From contig NZ_MRCS01000027.1 in assembly GCF_002303925.1 (NCBI RefSeq), positions 25,665 to 89,664 on the forward strand: a stretch of DNA of 64,000 bases, written 5' to 3'. Source of the DNA: Pseudomonas sp. ACN8. GTDB taxonomy: Bacteria > Pseudomonadota > Gammaproteobacteria > Pseudomonadales > Pseudomonadaceae. The notes under the pieces were generated by a model, which was given only the letters and a program-made list of their open reading frames with translations, ran no database searches and was not told the origin of the DNA. Each line of letters starts with the position of its first letter. Position 1 is the stretch's first letter. This document shows, piece by piece, positions 34,778-44,112 of the stretch. Made by a program: the position numbers and the translations under genes.

Positions 34778-35942
34778 CGGGTGCGTTGACCGGGCTGGTC
34801 GCACGGCGTTGTCGATAGATGAAATACAGCGCGGTCAGTACGGTCAGTCCGCTGACCAGCGCGCCGGTCCAGGGCAGGTCCGCCAGGTCGGCGCCGCTGG
34901 CTACCACCATCCCGCCGATCCAGGCGCCGGCCGCGTTGCCCAGGTTGAAGGCGCTCTGGTTCAGGGTCGAACCCAGGTTGGGCGCTTCGTGGGCCTGATC
35001 GATGATCAGCAATTGCAGGATCGGGCACAGCGCGAAGGCAAACGTCCCCCAAAGCACCAGTGTGATTGCCGCCGGGATCACCGAATGGCTGGTTTGCGTG
35101 AACGCCGCCAGCACCACCATCACCGCCAGCGCCATGCCCACCAGCGAAGGCAGCAAGCGGCTGTCCGCCAGGCGACCACCGAGCATGCTGCCGGCGGTCA
35201 AGCCCACGCCGAACAACAACAGCATGATGGTGACGCCGTGGGGGCTGACGCCGGTGATGTCCTGCAGGATCGGCGCAATGTAAGTGAACACACTGAACAG
35301 GCTGGTCGAGGCCAGCACACTCATGCCCAAGGCCAGCAGTACATTGGCCTTGCCCAGTACCTTGAACTCGCTGGCGAGGTTGGCCTTATCCATCGCAATG
35401 TTTTTCGGCAGCCAGACCCATTGCGCAATCGCCGCCAGTACCCCGATCACCGACACCGCCCAGAAGGTCGAGCGCCAGCCTGCGTACTGCCCGAGTGCAG
35501 TGCCCAGTGGCACGCCGAGCACATTGGCCAGGGTCAGGCCGGTGAACATCATGGCAATCGCTTGAGCCCGTTTGTTGGGGGCTACCAACCCGGCAGCCAC
35601 TACCGAGCCGATGCCGAAAAATGCGCCGTGGCACAGTGCCGTGATCACGCGCGCGGCCATCAGCGTGGCATAGTTCGGCGCCAGCGCGCAGAGCATGTTG
35701 CCGAGGATGAACATCAGCGTCATGCCCAGCAGGGTGGCCTTGCGCGGCATGTTGGCGGTGCCGACCGCGAGGATCGGTGCACCGAACACCACGCCCAGGG
35801 CGTAGCCGGTGATCAGCAATCCGGCATCGGGAATGCTCACGCTGAGGTCACGGGCGACATCGGGCAAAAGACCCATGATGACGAATTCGGTTGTGCCGAT
35901 GCCGAAGGCGGCAACAGCGAGGGCAAGCAAAGCGAGTGGCAT
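34773..35942 (-). CDS. MFS transporter, DHA1/AraJ-YdhP-like
   Basis: This 389-residue inner-membrane protein has twelve predicted helices and the major-facilitator features of the DHA1 drug/metabolite family: FGIGTTEFVIMGLLPDVA at helix 1 and GYALGVVFGAPILA after it. Members export drugs, arabinose-like sugars or purines; the substrate cannot be read. The ATG at 35942 is chosen; a TTG two codons upstream is possible. It converges on the toxin-like gene with a 56-bp gap. Confidence 0.87.
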   Translation of the reverse strand: MPLALLALAVAAFGIGTTEFVIMGLLPDVARDLSVSIPDAGLLITGYALGVVFGAPILAVGTANMPRKATLLGMTLMFILGNMLCALAPNYATLMAARVITALCHGAFFGIGSVVAAGLVAPNKRAQAIAMMFTGLTLANVLGVPLGTALGQYAGWRSTFWAVSVIGVLAAIAQWVWLPKNIAMDKANLASEFKVLGKANVLLALGMSVLASTSLFSVFTYIAPILQDITGVSPHGVTIMLLLFGVGLTAGSMLGGRLADSRLLPSLVGMALAVMVVLAAFTQTSHSVIPAAITLVLWGTFAFALCPILQLLIIDQAHEAPNLGSTLNQSAFNLGNAAGAWIGGMVVASGADLADLPWTGALVSGLTVLTALYFIYRQRRATSPVNAPG

Positions 35943-36128
35943 GCGCAAGGTCTCTGTCGGTAGTCTTGACGCTGTGATCAGGCATGCGCAGGCCGACGAC
36001 CGTTCTCGAGGAGAGCGGGCCGGGCAGAGTTTTTATTGGAGTTAGTCTGTGCGCAACTGAGTGCGGCGTGGTCGCTTGCAGTATAAGCAGCCACTGAAAT
36101 ATGGCGAATCAATTCTGTACCTGACCCC

Positions 36129-36229
36129 TGTAGGAGCGAGCTTGCTCGCGATGGACGTGAACGAAGACGTGTATTTACTGGTTGGCTGCGGTGTCCTCAC
36201 GTTTTTCGCGAGCAAGCTCGCTCCTACAA
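36129..36229. repeat. REP pair between divergent transporter genes
   Basis: TGTAGGAGCGAGCTTGCTCGCGAT at 36129 and CGCGAGCAAGCTCGCTCCTACA ending 36228, ending 30 bp before the next start codon. Confidence 0.92.
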
Positions 36230-36257
36230 AGGGCGGGGTCAAAAAAAGGAGTCGGCC

Positions 36258-37091
36258 GTGCTTGCGACGGCGTTGGTGTTGGTGGCGGCGCTGTTGCATG
36301 CGGCGTGGAATACCCTGATCAAGTTCAGTGCCGAGCGACTGTTGGTGGTGGCTTGCATGGACAGCGTGGCACTGCTCTTTGTCGTGCTGATGCTGCCGTT
36401 CCTGAGCGTACCGCCACTGGAGATCTGGCCGTGGATCCTGGCATCGGCGGCGTTCGAGTTGCTCTATCGCTATTTGCTGATCCAGGCTTATCGGGTCGGC
36501 GACCTCGGGCTGGTCTACCCATTGATGCGCGGCCTGTCACCCTTGGTGGTGCTGGCGCTGACGCTGATCTTTGCCGGGGAAGTGCTGACCCATCAGCAGA
36601 TTTTCGGCATCCTGCTGATTCCGTTCGGCATGCTCTGTTTGCTTTGGCAGGGCGGCGGCGGTGCGCGTTTGCCGTGGTCGATGTTGCCGGTGGTGGCGCT
36701 GATCGGCCTGTGCATCGGTTGCTACACCTATATCGACGGTCAGGCATTGCGGCGCTGGTCCCATCCACTGGATTACCTGGTCTGGGTCACCTTGCTCAGC
36801 GCCTGGCCGTTTCCGCTATTGGCATTGGTGCGCAAACGACCCGCGTTCATGTTGTTCTGGCGTGAGCAGTGGCGACTGGGCCTGGCCGTCGGGTTCTGCG
36901 TGTTGTTCAGCTACGCTCTGGTGCTGTGGGCGATGCAATTGGGCTCGATTGCAGAGGCAGCGGCATTGCGCGAGATCAGCGTGATTCTGGTGGTGCTGTT
37001 TGGCATGCGTTACCTCAAAGAACCTTTTGGCCGACCGCGCCTCTTAGCCTGTGGGCTGGTGCTGATCGGCATACTGGTGATGAAATTCTGA
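36258..37091 (+). CDS. EamA/DMT family transporter
   Basis: This 277-residue protein has ten hydrophobic helices and two EamA repeats (AALLHAAWNTLIKFSAERLL near the start and LKEPFGRPRLLACGLVLIGI at the end). Drug/metabolite transporters of this type export amino acids or other metabolites; the substrate is unknown. The GTG start at 36258 has AAAGGAG seven bases upstream. It is followed by the MAPEG gene after 31 bp. Confidence 0.86.
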   Translation: MLATALVLVAALLHAAWNTLIKFSAERLLVVACMDSVALLFVVLMLPFLSVPPLEIWPWILASAAFELLYRYLLIQAYRVGDLGLVYPLMRGLSPLVVLALTLIFAGEVLTHQQIFGILLIPFGMLCLLWQGGGGARLPWSMLPVVALIGLCIGCYTYIDGQALRRWSHPLDYLVWVTLLSAWPFPLLALVRKRPAFMLFWREQWRLGLAVGFCVLFSYALVLWAMQLGSIAEAAALREISVILVVLFGMRYLKEPFGRPRLLACGLVLIGILVMKF

Positions 37092-37122
37092 CTGCTGTGA
37101 AACTTGAAGAAGGGACTGCTTT

Positions 37123-37506
37123 ATGACGGTTGCTCTATGGTGCATTTTGATCGCGATTTTCCTGCCGTACGTGTGTACGTGGGTCGCCAAGATCAGTGGC
37201 GGGTTCAGACTGAAAGACAATCATGATCCTCGGGATTTTCTCGACTCCCTGGAAGGCTTGGGCAGACGGGCGCATGCGGCGCAGTTGAATAGTTTCGAAG
37301 TGATCCCGGCGTTCGCCGCGGCGGTGATCGTGGCGCACCTGGCCGGCAATGCCGAACTGGTGACGATCAATGTGCTGGCCGTGCTGTTCATTACCAGCCG
37401 CCTGCTCTACATCATTTGCTACCTGGCGGACTGGGCGACGCTGCGGTCGCTGGTGTGGTTCGTGGGGCTGGCGTTGATCGTGAGTTTTTTTGTGGTGTCG
37501 GTCTGA
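37123..37506 (+). CDS. MAPEG family membrane protein
   Basis: This 127-residue membrane protein has four hydrophobic helices and the MAPEG-like segment GRRAHAAQLNSFEVIPAFAA, where the Arg/Asn/Glu residues form the glutathione-binding region in characterised members. The bacterial function is generally unassigned. It is probably co-transcribed with the EamA transporter. Confidence 0.87.
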   Translation: MTVALWCILIAIFLPYVCTWVAKISGGFRLKDNHDPRDFLDSLEGLGRRAHAAQLNSFEVIPAFAAAVIVAHLAGNAELVTINVLAVLFITSRLLYIICYLADWATLRSLVWFVGLALIVSFFVVSV

Positions 37507-37532
37507 AAGGTTTTCAGTGTCTTTGCCGGCCT

Positions 37533-37600
37533 CCTCGCGAGCAAGCTCGCCCCCACAGGAGTGTGCGCTCCAATGTAGGAGCGAGCCTGCTCGCGATAGC
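37533..37600. repeat. REP pair with mismatched halves
   Basis: The left half CTCGCGAGCAAGCTCGCCCCCACAG (37534) is of the CCCACA form and the right half TGTAGGAGCGAGCCTGCTCGCGAT (37574) of the TGTAGG form, so the outer arms do not match. Confidence 0.88.
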
Positions 37601-37622
37601 CATCTAACGGACAACACTGTCC

Positions 37623-38807
37623 TCAGGGTTTTGTCTTCTCTGCATCCGCCACCTGCGGCACTTGCGGTAGCGCAGCACCTTTGGGCCAGAGCATCCAGAT
37701 CTGGCCCTGCTGTTTCATGTCCCCGGCCAGTTGCCCGGCCGCATCGCCGGTGCCCCAGAACAGATCCGCCCGAACTTCGCCGGCAATGGCGCCGCCAGTG
37801 TCCTGTGCTGCCACGGGGCGAACCAGGGCTGTACCATCCGGTCTGGTGGTGGACAGCCACAACAGACTGCCCAGCGGAATCACCTTGCGATCCACCGCCG
37901 CGCTGTAACCGGCGGTCAACGGTACGTTCAGCGAGCCGCGCGGACCTTCGTTGCTGTCCGGGTTGCGGGTGAAGAACACATAGCTGGGGTTGCTGCCGAG
38001 CAGTTCGGGAATCCGCGACGGATTGGCCTTGGCCCAGGTGCTGATGGCGCCCATGGTTACGTCTTCTTTTTTCAACTCCCCCTGTTCCACCAGCCAGCGG
38101 CCGATCGGTCGATACGGATGGCCGTTCTGATCGGCGTAGGCAATGCGCAACTGGCGACCATTGTCGAGCTGGATGCGACCCGAACCCTGGATTTGCAGGA
38201 ACTGCAGGTTCATCGGATCGGTCAGCCAGGCCACGACCGGCGCCTTGACCCCTTTGGTTTCGATGGCTGCCGCATCGTCGTACGGCTTGAGCACGCGACC
38301 TTCGAGTCGCCCGCGCAGGCGCTTGCCCTTGAGTTCCGGGTAAATGCTGTCGAGGGCGACGATGATCATGTCCTCGGGGACGCCATAGACCGGGACATTG
38401 GCAGCGTCGGTCTGGGTCAGGCTTCCGGGATAGACCGGTTCGTAGTAGCCGGTGATCAGGCCGTTGGGGTTGTCGTTGGCGGCGCGCAGGCCATAGACAT
38501 CCAGGTTCTGTCTGAGAAAACCGCGAATGTCGCTGGCGGTTTGTGGCACGTTGGCAGCCGCTGCGCAGGTGCCACCCCAGACCGGGTCGGCCTTGAGTCG
38601 GGTGCAGGCGCTGCGCCACGAACCGAAACCGGCGACCAGGTCGCTGTCGGATACTGTCGGCAGAGCTTCCCATGTAGCACTGGAATAGGTGGCCAGGGCG
38701 TGGGTTTTCGGTTGTTGGTTGTCGCCACCGGTGCAGCCTGCGAGCAGGGCCACCATCGGCAGGGTCCAGGCCAGGCTGTGACGCCATGCCTTGAAACGGC
38801 TGTTCAT
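37623..38807 (-). CDS. mltA: Membrane-bound lytic murein transglycosylase A
   Basis: MltA (394 residues) cleaves peptidoglycan with 1,6-anhydro product formation from the outer membrane. It has a lipoprotein signal (LPMVALLAGC), the double-psi barrel 3D domain and the catalytic Asp in AAQDTGGAIAGEVRADLFWG. GLITGYYEPVYPGS matches the family's N-terminal barrel. The ATG at 38807 is preceded by AAGGAATCACTCC; the frame continues upstream to 38855 without a better site. Confidence 0.95.
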   Translation of the reverse strand: MNSRFKAWRHSLAWTLPMVALLAGCTGGDNQQPKTHALATYSSATWEALPTVSDSDLVAGFGSWRSACTRLKADPVWGGTCAAAANVPQTASDIRGFLRQNLDVYGLRAANDNPNGLITGYYEPVYPGSLTQTDAANVPVYGVPEDMIIVALDSIYPELKGKRLRGRLEGRVLKPYDDAAAIETKGVKAPVVAWLTDPMNLQFLQIQGSGRIQLDNGRQLRIAYADQNGHPYRPIGRWLVEQGELKKEDVTMGAISTWAKANPSRIPELLGSNPSYVFFTRNPDSNEGPRGSLNVPLTAGYSAAVDRKVIPLGSLLWLSTTRPDGTALVRPVAAQDTGGAIAGEVRADLFWGTGDAAGQLAGDMKQQGQIWMLWPKGAALPQVPQVADAEKTKP

Positions 38808-38935
38808 GGAGTGATTCCTTTGCCGGTTGCCTGAGCGCTCCATGTGCTCAAGCAACCCTTGTTGATAATAGGGCTATTGGTCTTTGCCGATGACGCGAGG
38901 ATACTGGCCGCCGTTTCCCGTGACCTGAAGCCACC

Positions 38936-39385
38936 ATGACTCTTAAAAGACTTTCTGTTGTATTGCTGGCCTGCCTGACGTTGTCCGCTTGTGGCGGTGT
39001 CGACCCCAACTCGCCGCTCGGCCAGCGCAAGGCCATTTTCAAGCAGATGCTCAAGACTGGCGAAGACCTGGGCGGCATGTTGCGTGGACGCATTGCGTTC
39101 GATGGCCCGAAGTTCGCCGAGGGCGCGGTGAAGCTCGATGCGTTGTCCCGTGAGCCGTGGCAGCATTTTCCGCAAGTGCGCGAGGAAGATCACACCAGCG
39201 CCAAGAGCGATGTCTGGGAGCAACAGGCACGCTTTCAGGCAATGGCCCGCGACCTTGAAGGCGCCACCGGTGAATTGGTGATCGCCAGCCAGGTTCAACC
39301 CTACAAGGCCAGCAACCTGGGGCCGGCGGTGCAGAAAGTCGAAGATGCTTGCAGTGCTTGTCATAAGACGTTTCGGGATCATTGA
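38936..39385 (+). CDS. c'-type (c556-like) cytochrome lipoprotein
   Basis: This 149-residue protein has a lipoprotein-type signal (LLACLTLSAC) and a C-terminal heme-binding CSACH, with helices typical of the cytochrome c' four-helix bundle before it. Members bind NO/CO or shuttle electrons in the periplasm. It is divergent from mltA with 128 bp between; no partner oxidoreductase is next to it. Confidence 0.87.
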   Translation: MTLKRLSVVLLACLTLSACGGVDPNSPLGQRKAIFKQMLKTGEDLGGMLRGRIAFDGPKFAEGAVKLDALSREPWQHFPQVREEDHTSAKSDVWEQQARFQAMARDLEGATGELVIASQVQPYKASNLGPAVQKVEDACSACHKTFRDH

Positions 39386-39403
39386 TTCGGCGCTACGCAT
39401 GAC

Positions 39404-39433
39404 CTGTGGCGAGGGGGCAAGCCCCCTCGCCAC
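39404..39433. repeat. Palindromic repeat TGTGGCGAGGGGG
   Basis: A perfect 13-bp inverted repeat around CAAG, just after the cytochrome gene and before the convergent DUF1090 gene. It looks like the TGGCGAGGG palindromes common in Pseudomonas intergenic DNA. There is no T-run on either strand after the stem. Confidence 0.75.
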
Positions 39434-39447
39434 AAAAAACCGCTGCG

Positions 39448-39843
39448 TTACTTATCCAGCTCATCGAGTGCGTTCTGCAATTCCTTGCGGGCATCGGCGA
39501 GCTTGTCTTTGCGCTTGTTGATCTTGTCGGGGTCGCCTTTGCTCATGGCCTTGTCGAGGTCCGCCTGACGCTTGCTGACTTCGTGCTTGGCGTCGAGCAC
39601 CTTGTTTTCCCGTTCCTTCTTCAGCGAGGTGTCGGTGCAGTTGGCTTCGACTTCGCTCAGGGCCTTTTCCAGGCCGGCCTGCTGCTCGGCATTGCCGTGG
39701 ACCTTGGCCAATTCGATCTGATTGACGATGCCTTGCTTCTTGGCGGCGCAACCGGTCAGCCCTGGCGCTTCCTCGTCCGCCATCAACGGGGTGGCCAGCG
39801 CGATGCAAAGGCTCAACAGGGCGAGCGGTGAAAGAAATTTCAT
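39448..39843 (-). CDS. DUF1090 family periplasmic protein
   Basis: This 131-residue protein has a signal peptide (residues 1-22, ending LATPLMA) and a mostly helical, charged body with two Cys (GCAAKK and EANC) that may form a disulfide. The C terminus is a predicted coiled coil (KRKDKLADARKELQNALDEL). It resembles E. coli YqjC; the function is unknown. Confidence 0.85.
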   Translation of the reverse strand: MKFLSPLALLSLCIALATPLMADEEAPGLTGCAAKKQGIVNQIELAKVHGNAEQQAGLEKALSEVEANCTDTSLKKERENKVLDAKHEVSKRQADLDKAMSKGDPDKINKRKDKLADARKELQNALDELDK

Positions 39844-39939
39844 AAAAGCTCCATGTAGGAAATCAAGCAGGCCAGTGTGGCAATGGCTTGTTGGAGCCCA
39901 GCGGTCCCCTGGGGTTCCCGGTGGGCGCAGGGCCGACAG

Positions 39940-41619
39940 CTAAAAGCCGTCAATCCCCGCATCGCGTAGCGTTTCACTCAAGGCCAGGACCTGTGGATCG
40001 CGGAAAAATGCGTTCAGTTGCGCCGCGCGCCCTGGCCCGATATCGGCCTCGGCCCGCCATTGTTCGATGTCTCGCAACGCCAGTACCTGCCATGAGTCGC
40101 CGAGATGCGCCTGGCCTGTCGGCGGTAATCCCAGGGCTTTGAGCCAGTGCGCGAACGGTCGTTGCCGGGCCTGGTTGAAGCCGTCGGCAAGACGAGCCGC
40201 GCTGCGCTCGCCGAAACCGTCAATGGTAGCAAGCTCTTGGGCATCGAGGGTCAACCAATCCAGCAGACTGTTCAGGCGACCTGTTGCAAGAAGTTTTTCC
40301 CAAGTCCCCGGACCCACATTGGGCAGCGCCAGGCCTTGCTTGCTACTGAGCCAGGTCAGGCGCGCGAGAAACTGGCTTTCACAGCCCGGAGTCGGTTGCC
40401 AGCAACTCAATAAATGAAAGTCCTCTGCCAGCGGCACGTTCAACTCCGCGCGTTCGCTGCTGCGCAACACAACGCTATCGAGCCTGGGAATAGTCAGCCC
40501 GGCCAGGCTGATGGCGACCTGATCACCCGGACGTATGTCCAGCGCCTGCCAACGCTGCAACGAACCGACGCTGACGTGTTTGATCTGCCGGTCATCGAGC
40601 TTTACCGGGGTCAGTTCAAGTACCGGAGTGATCCGCCCGGTCCGGCCGATTTTGAAGTGAACCTGGCGAACTTCGGCCAGTGTCTGGGCGAAGGGGTACT
40701 TCCAGGCGATGGCCCAGTAGGGTGACCTGGCCTGCCAGCGTTCGGCGGCTGGGCGCTGGTTCTGGCGCAGAACCACGCCGTCGCTGGCAAAGGGTAGAGG
40801 AGAGCGATACCAGTGTTCGCGCCAGTGTTCGGCATCGATAACGGAGGCGATTGGCTGGCTGTATTCCGTGGTACTCGGGAAGCCCAGCGCAGTCAGCGCC
40901 GCGGCACGCTCGGGCACGCTCGCCGGCCCTTGGGGCCAGTCCCATACAAACAAATCGATGTTGGCGGCCTGCTCGGCGCTCAAGACCTTGCGCGCCATCA
41001 GGCCGGCCACCGAGCCACGAGCATTGAGGCTACCGGCCCGAGCCTGCACATGATCGGCCAGGCGCCAATACAGTTCGCCTTGCACGATCAAGTCCCGGGC
41101 CTGCGATAGCCGTTGCGGGATGGCCGGAATCTGCCGTGCAGGAACCGTCCAGTCCTGGCCGCTCTGGCCGTCGCCGCGGCTGATGGCCTGGGCCAGCAGG
41201 CCATTGCGGTAAACCAGGGTCACCGCCACGCCATCGATCTTAGGCTGGACCCAGACGTCCACCCGGCCACGCAGCCAGTTTTCCGCGGCGGGCCGATCGT
41301 GCAGTTTGCCCAGGCCAGTGTGGACGATGGGGTGGGGCAGGGTGCCGCGTGCAGTGCGCAAGGGGTCTGCGGACGGGCTCAGGTTGAAGCAGTGGCGCCA
41401 TTGGGTGAGTTGCGCGCGAGACTGGTCGTAGAGTTCGTCGGCGACCAGTGAGCGTCCCAGGCGGTGATAGCTGTCGTCCCAGAGATCGATTTGTTTTTGC
41501 AGTTCGTTGACTTCAATCAGGGCGCGTTCGGGTGGCCAGTCCGGGCACTCGGCGGCGCTGGCGGTCAGGAGGGCGAAGGTCAGTAGGGCGGCAAAAAACA
41601 GGCGCAGGTCGGGAAGCAT
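39940..41619 (-). CDS. ligB: NAD-dependent DNA ligase LigB
   Basis: LigB (559 residues) is the shorter second NAD-dependent ligase of Pseudomonas and enterobacteria. The adenylation lysine is K127 in QPKIDGVAVT; an OB-fold region and a helix-hairpin-helix (LATIDGFGERSAARLADGF) follow. The BRCT domain of LigA is absent, as expected. The N terminus (MLPDLRLFFAALLTFALLTA then SAAEC) reads like a Sec signal peptide, which is odd for a DNA enzyme but is also seen in E. coli LigB. Confidence 0.93.
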   Translation of the reverse strand: MLPDLRLFFAALLTFALLTASAAECPDWPPERALIEVNELQKQIDLWDDSYHRLGRSLVADELYDQSRAQLTQWRHCFNLSPSADPLRTARGTLPHPIVHTGLGKLHDRPAAENWLRGRVDVWVQPKIDGVAVTLVYRNGLLAQAISRGDGQSGQDWTVPARQIPAIPQRLSQARDLIVQGELYWRLADHVQARAGSLNARGSVAGLMARKVLSAEQAANIDLFVWDWPQGPASVPERAAALTALGFPSTTEYSQPIASVIDAEHWREHWYRSPLPFASDGVVLRQNQRPAAERWQARSPYWAIAWKYPFAQTLAEVRQVHFKIGRTGRITPVLELTPVKLDDRQIKHVSVGSLQRWQALDIRPGDQVAISLAGLTIPRLDSVVLRSSERAELNVPLAEDFHLLSCWQPTPGCESQFLARLTWLSSKQGLALPNVGPGTWEKLLATGRLNSLLDWLTLDAQELATIDGFGERSAARLADGFNQARQRPFAHWLKALGLPPTGQAHLGDSWQVLALRDIEQWRAEADIGPGRAAQLNAFFRDPQVLALSETLRDAGIDGF

Positions 41620-41721
41620 CTTGAGCGTCCTTGCTCGGTGAGGTGCTTGAAGGCTAGGTCAGTATCGGTTGGCGTAGCGGGTGGGGTTTTTACCGAGTGT
41701 TTCTGGTGACTGGGCGGGCCT

Positions 41722-41816
41722 CTTCGCGAGCAGGCTCGCTCCCACAGGGATTTGCGTTTGCCCACAGGTATCAGTCACGCCAAAGATTAACTGTGGGAGC
41801 GAGCCTGCTCGCGATT
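41722..41816. repeat. REP pair between ligB and metK
   Basis: TTCGCGAGCAGGCTCGCTCCCACAG (41722) faces TGTGGGAGCGAGCCTGCTCGCGAT (41792). Confidence 0.92.
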
Positions 41817-41844
41817 GCAGCTACGCGGTCTCAAGCAAGGCAAT

Positions 41845-41880
41845 AAAAAGCCCCGCAAGGCGCGAACCGTGCGGGGCTTC
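41845..41880 (-). terminator. Terminator of metK
   Basis: On the minus strand AAGCCCCGC (41871-41879) pairs with GCGGGGCTT (41848-41856) and is followed by TTTTTA, 20 bp after the metK stop. Confidence 0.88.
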
Positions 41881-41898
41881 GGGTGTTGCGGGGAAGTC

Positions 41899-43089
41899 TT
41901 ACAGGCCGGCAGCAGAACGCAGGGCGTCGGCGCGGTCGGTTTTTTCCCAGGTGAACGTGGTGAAGGTGTCGTCACCCACGGTCTTGGTCGCCGGGGTGCG
42001 CCCGAAGTGGCCGTATGCAGCGGTTTCCTGATACATCGGGTGCAGCAGGTCGAGCATGGTGGTGATCGCGTATGGACGCAGGTCGAACACTTCGCGGACC
42101 AGTTTGACGATCTTGTCGTCGCTGATCTTGCCGGTACCGAAGGTGTTCAGCGAGATCGACGTCGGCTGGGCAACGCCGATGGCGTAGGACACCTGAATCT
42201 CGCAACGCTCGGCCAGGCCGGCAGCGACGATGTTCTTGGCCACGTAACGGCCGGCGTAGGCCGCCGAACGGTCAACCTTCGATGGATCCTTGCCGGAGAA
42301 TGCGCCACCGCCGTGACGGGCCATGCCGCCGTAGCTGTCGACGATGATCTTGCGACCGGTCAGGCCGCAGTCACCCACCGGGCCGCCGATAATGAACTGG
42401 CCGGTCGGGTTGATATGGAACTGGGTGTCCTTGCTCAGCAGTTCGGCAGGCAACACGTGCTTGACGATCAGCTCCATCACGCCTTCGCGCAGGTCGTTGT
42501 ACGACACTTCAGGGTTGTGCTGGGTCGACAGAACGACGGCGTCGATACCGACAACCTTGCCGTTTTCGTAACGGCAAGTCACTTGCGACTTGGCGTCCGG
42601 ACGCAGCCAAGGCAGCAGGCCGGATTTACGGGCTTCGGCTTGCCTTTGTACAAGCTGGTGCGAGAAAGTGATCGGTGCAGGCATCAGCACGTCGGTTTCA
42701 TTGCTGGCGTAGCCGAACATCAGGCCCTGGTCGCCGGCGCCCTGATCTTCAGGCTTGGCACGGTCGACACCCTGGTTGATGTCGGGGGACTGCTTGCCGA
42801 TGATGTTCATCACGCCGCAGGTCGCGCCGTCGAAGCCGACGTCGGAGCTGGTGTAGCCGATGTTGGTGATCACGTCACGAACGATCTGCTCCAGATCAAC
42901 CCAGGCGGAAGTGGTGACTTCGCCGGCGATGATCGCCACGCCCGTTTTCACCAGAGTCTCGCACGCCACACGGGCGAACTTGTCTTCAGCAATGATGGCG
43001 TCCAGCACCGCATCAGAAATCTGGTCGGCGATTTTGTCCGGATGCCCTTCAGACACGGACTCGGAGGTGAAAAGGGAGTATTCGCTCAT
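41899..43089 (-). CDS. metK: S-adenosylmethionine synthetase
   Basis: MetK (396 residues) makes SAM from methionine and ATP. The N-terminal SESVSEGHPDKIADQISDA carries the ATP-binding His, and the P-loop-like GGGAFSGKDPSKVDRS is present. It is 18 bp downstream of the ArsR-methyltransferase gene and in the same direction, so both probably share the promoter at 44113-44141 and its palindromic operator. Confidence 0.97.
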   Translation of the reverse strand: MSEYSLFTSESVSEGHPDKIADQISDAVLDAIIAEDKFARVACETLVKTGVAIIAGEVTTSAWVDLEQIVRDVITNIGYTSSDVGFDGATCGVMNIIGKQSPDINQGVDRAKPEDQGAGDQGLMFGYASNETDVLMPAPITFSHQLVQRQAEARKSGLLPWLRPDAKSQVTCRYENGKVVGIDAVVLSTQHNPEVSYNDLREGVMELIVKHVLPAELLSKDTQFHINPTGQFIIGGPVGDCGLTGRKIIVDSYGGMARHGGGAFSGKDPSKVDRSAAYAGRYVAKNIVAAGLAERCEIQVSYAIGVAQPTSISLNTFGTGKISDDKIVKLVREVFDLRPYAITTMLDLLHPMYQETAAYGHFGRTPATKTVGDDTFTTFTWEKTDRADALRSAAGL

Positions 43090-43107
43090 CTCGATGTTTT
43101 CCTGAAA

Positions 43108-44103
43108 TTACCGATGGTGAGTGTCGCCAGCCGGTCGCTGAAAGTGGCGGACCTGGATCTGGAAACCATTACGTAAGCCTACATAGAGGCTTTCCCCGGG
43201 AACGAGTCCCGCAGCGGTGGCCCAACGGGCCAGATCGTCCTGTTCAAACCCCAGCCAGAGATCACCGCAGGCCTCCTTGGCCCAACTCTGGTTGTGGCTA
43301 CATAACTCTGTCACTAACAGGCTACCGCCTGGTTGCAGCAAATTGGCCATGTGCTTGAGCGCATCGGCCGGCGCGGCAAAATGGTGCAGCACCATGTTCA
43401 GTACAACGCAATCGGCCTTGAGGCTGACGCCGTTCAATGCATCGGCCAATTGCAGGCTAACGTTAGTCAGCTTGTCGCGTTCGCAGACCTGGCGTGCCAG
43501 TTCGAGCATCGCGCTGCTGTTATCCAGCGCCGTGACTTGCGCGAAGCGGCGCGCCAGTTCCGGCAGGAAGGCGCCATCGCCGGGGCCCACTTCAATGGCC
43601 GTGGCGTCTTTGTCGAAGCTCAGCTTGTCGAGCAGGGCCACCACGCTTTCGCGGTATTGCGGCAGGCCGGCGATCAAGTCTTGCTGGGCGCGAAACTTCT
43701 CCGCCACCCGTGAGAAAAAGTCCTGGCTGGCGGCCGCCCGTTGCCCATGGACCTGTGCGATGCGCGACTGTACGTCAGTCGGCAGCGTCAGGTTGTCCAC
43801 TTCTTCGAGCAGGGCCGCGTGCAGTTTGCCGCCCAGCAGTTCGGTGTGGGGCAGGGCGCGACGGTAGAAAATCGCATTGCCTTCGCGGCGCGTCGCCACC
43901 AGGTCGGCCTGGGCCAGCACCTTGAGGTGGTGGCTCATGCCTGACTGGCCGATGCCGAAGATCTGCGCCAGTTCCAGCACACCGAACGAGTCGTTGGCCA
44001 GCGCGCGCAAGACATTCAACCGCAGGGGATCGCCGCCAGCCTTGCACAAGGCTGCCAGCTCATCGCAATCGTCATGTTGAATGGATGGCACGCGTAAATT
44101 CAT
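43108..44103 (-). CDS. ArsR-family regulator fused to a SAM-dependent methyltransferase domain
   Basis: This 331-residue protein has an N-terminal ArsR winged helix (residues ~10-95; LELAQIFGIGQSGMSHHLKVLAQ) and a C-terminal Rossmann methyltransferase domain (motif I AIEVGPGDGAFLPEL at ~165-180, then NMVLHHFAAPADALKH). It is the first gene of an operon with metK. In P. aeruginosa the equivalent gene also sits between metK and tkt. The methyltransferase domain may act as a SAM/SAH sensor, so that the protein represses metK; this role is inferred. The well-known metal-binding Cys motif of ArsR proteins is absent. Confidence 0.9.
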   Translation of the reverse strand: MNLRVPSIQHDDCDELAALCKAGGDPLRLNVLRALANDSFGVLELAQIFGIGQSGMSHHLKVLAQADLVATRREGNAIFYRRALPHTELLGGKLHAALLEEVDNLTLPTDVQSRIAQVHGQRAAASQDFFSRVAEKFRAQQDLIAGLPQYRESVVALLDKLSFDKDATAIEVGPGDGAFLPELARRFAQVTALDNSSAMLELARQVCERDKLTNVSLQLADALNGVSLKADCVVLNMVLHHFAAPADALKHMANLLQPGGSLLVTELCSHNQSWAKEACGDLWLGFEQDDLARWATAAGLVPGESLYVGLRNGFQIQVRHFQRPAGDTHHR

Positions 44104-44112
44104 AAGGCCGGC

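Noticed and set aside
39404..39433. Palindrome as a terminator for the cytochrome or DUF1090 gene
   Set aside because: There is no T-run after the stem in either direction; it is better described as a repeat.
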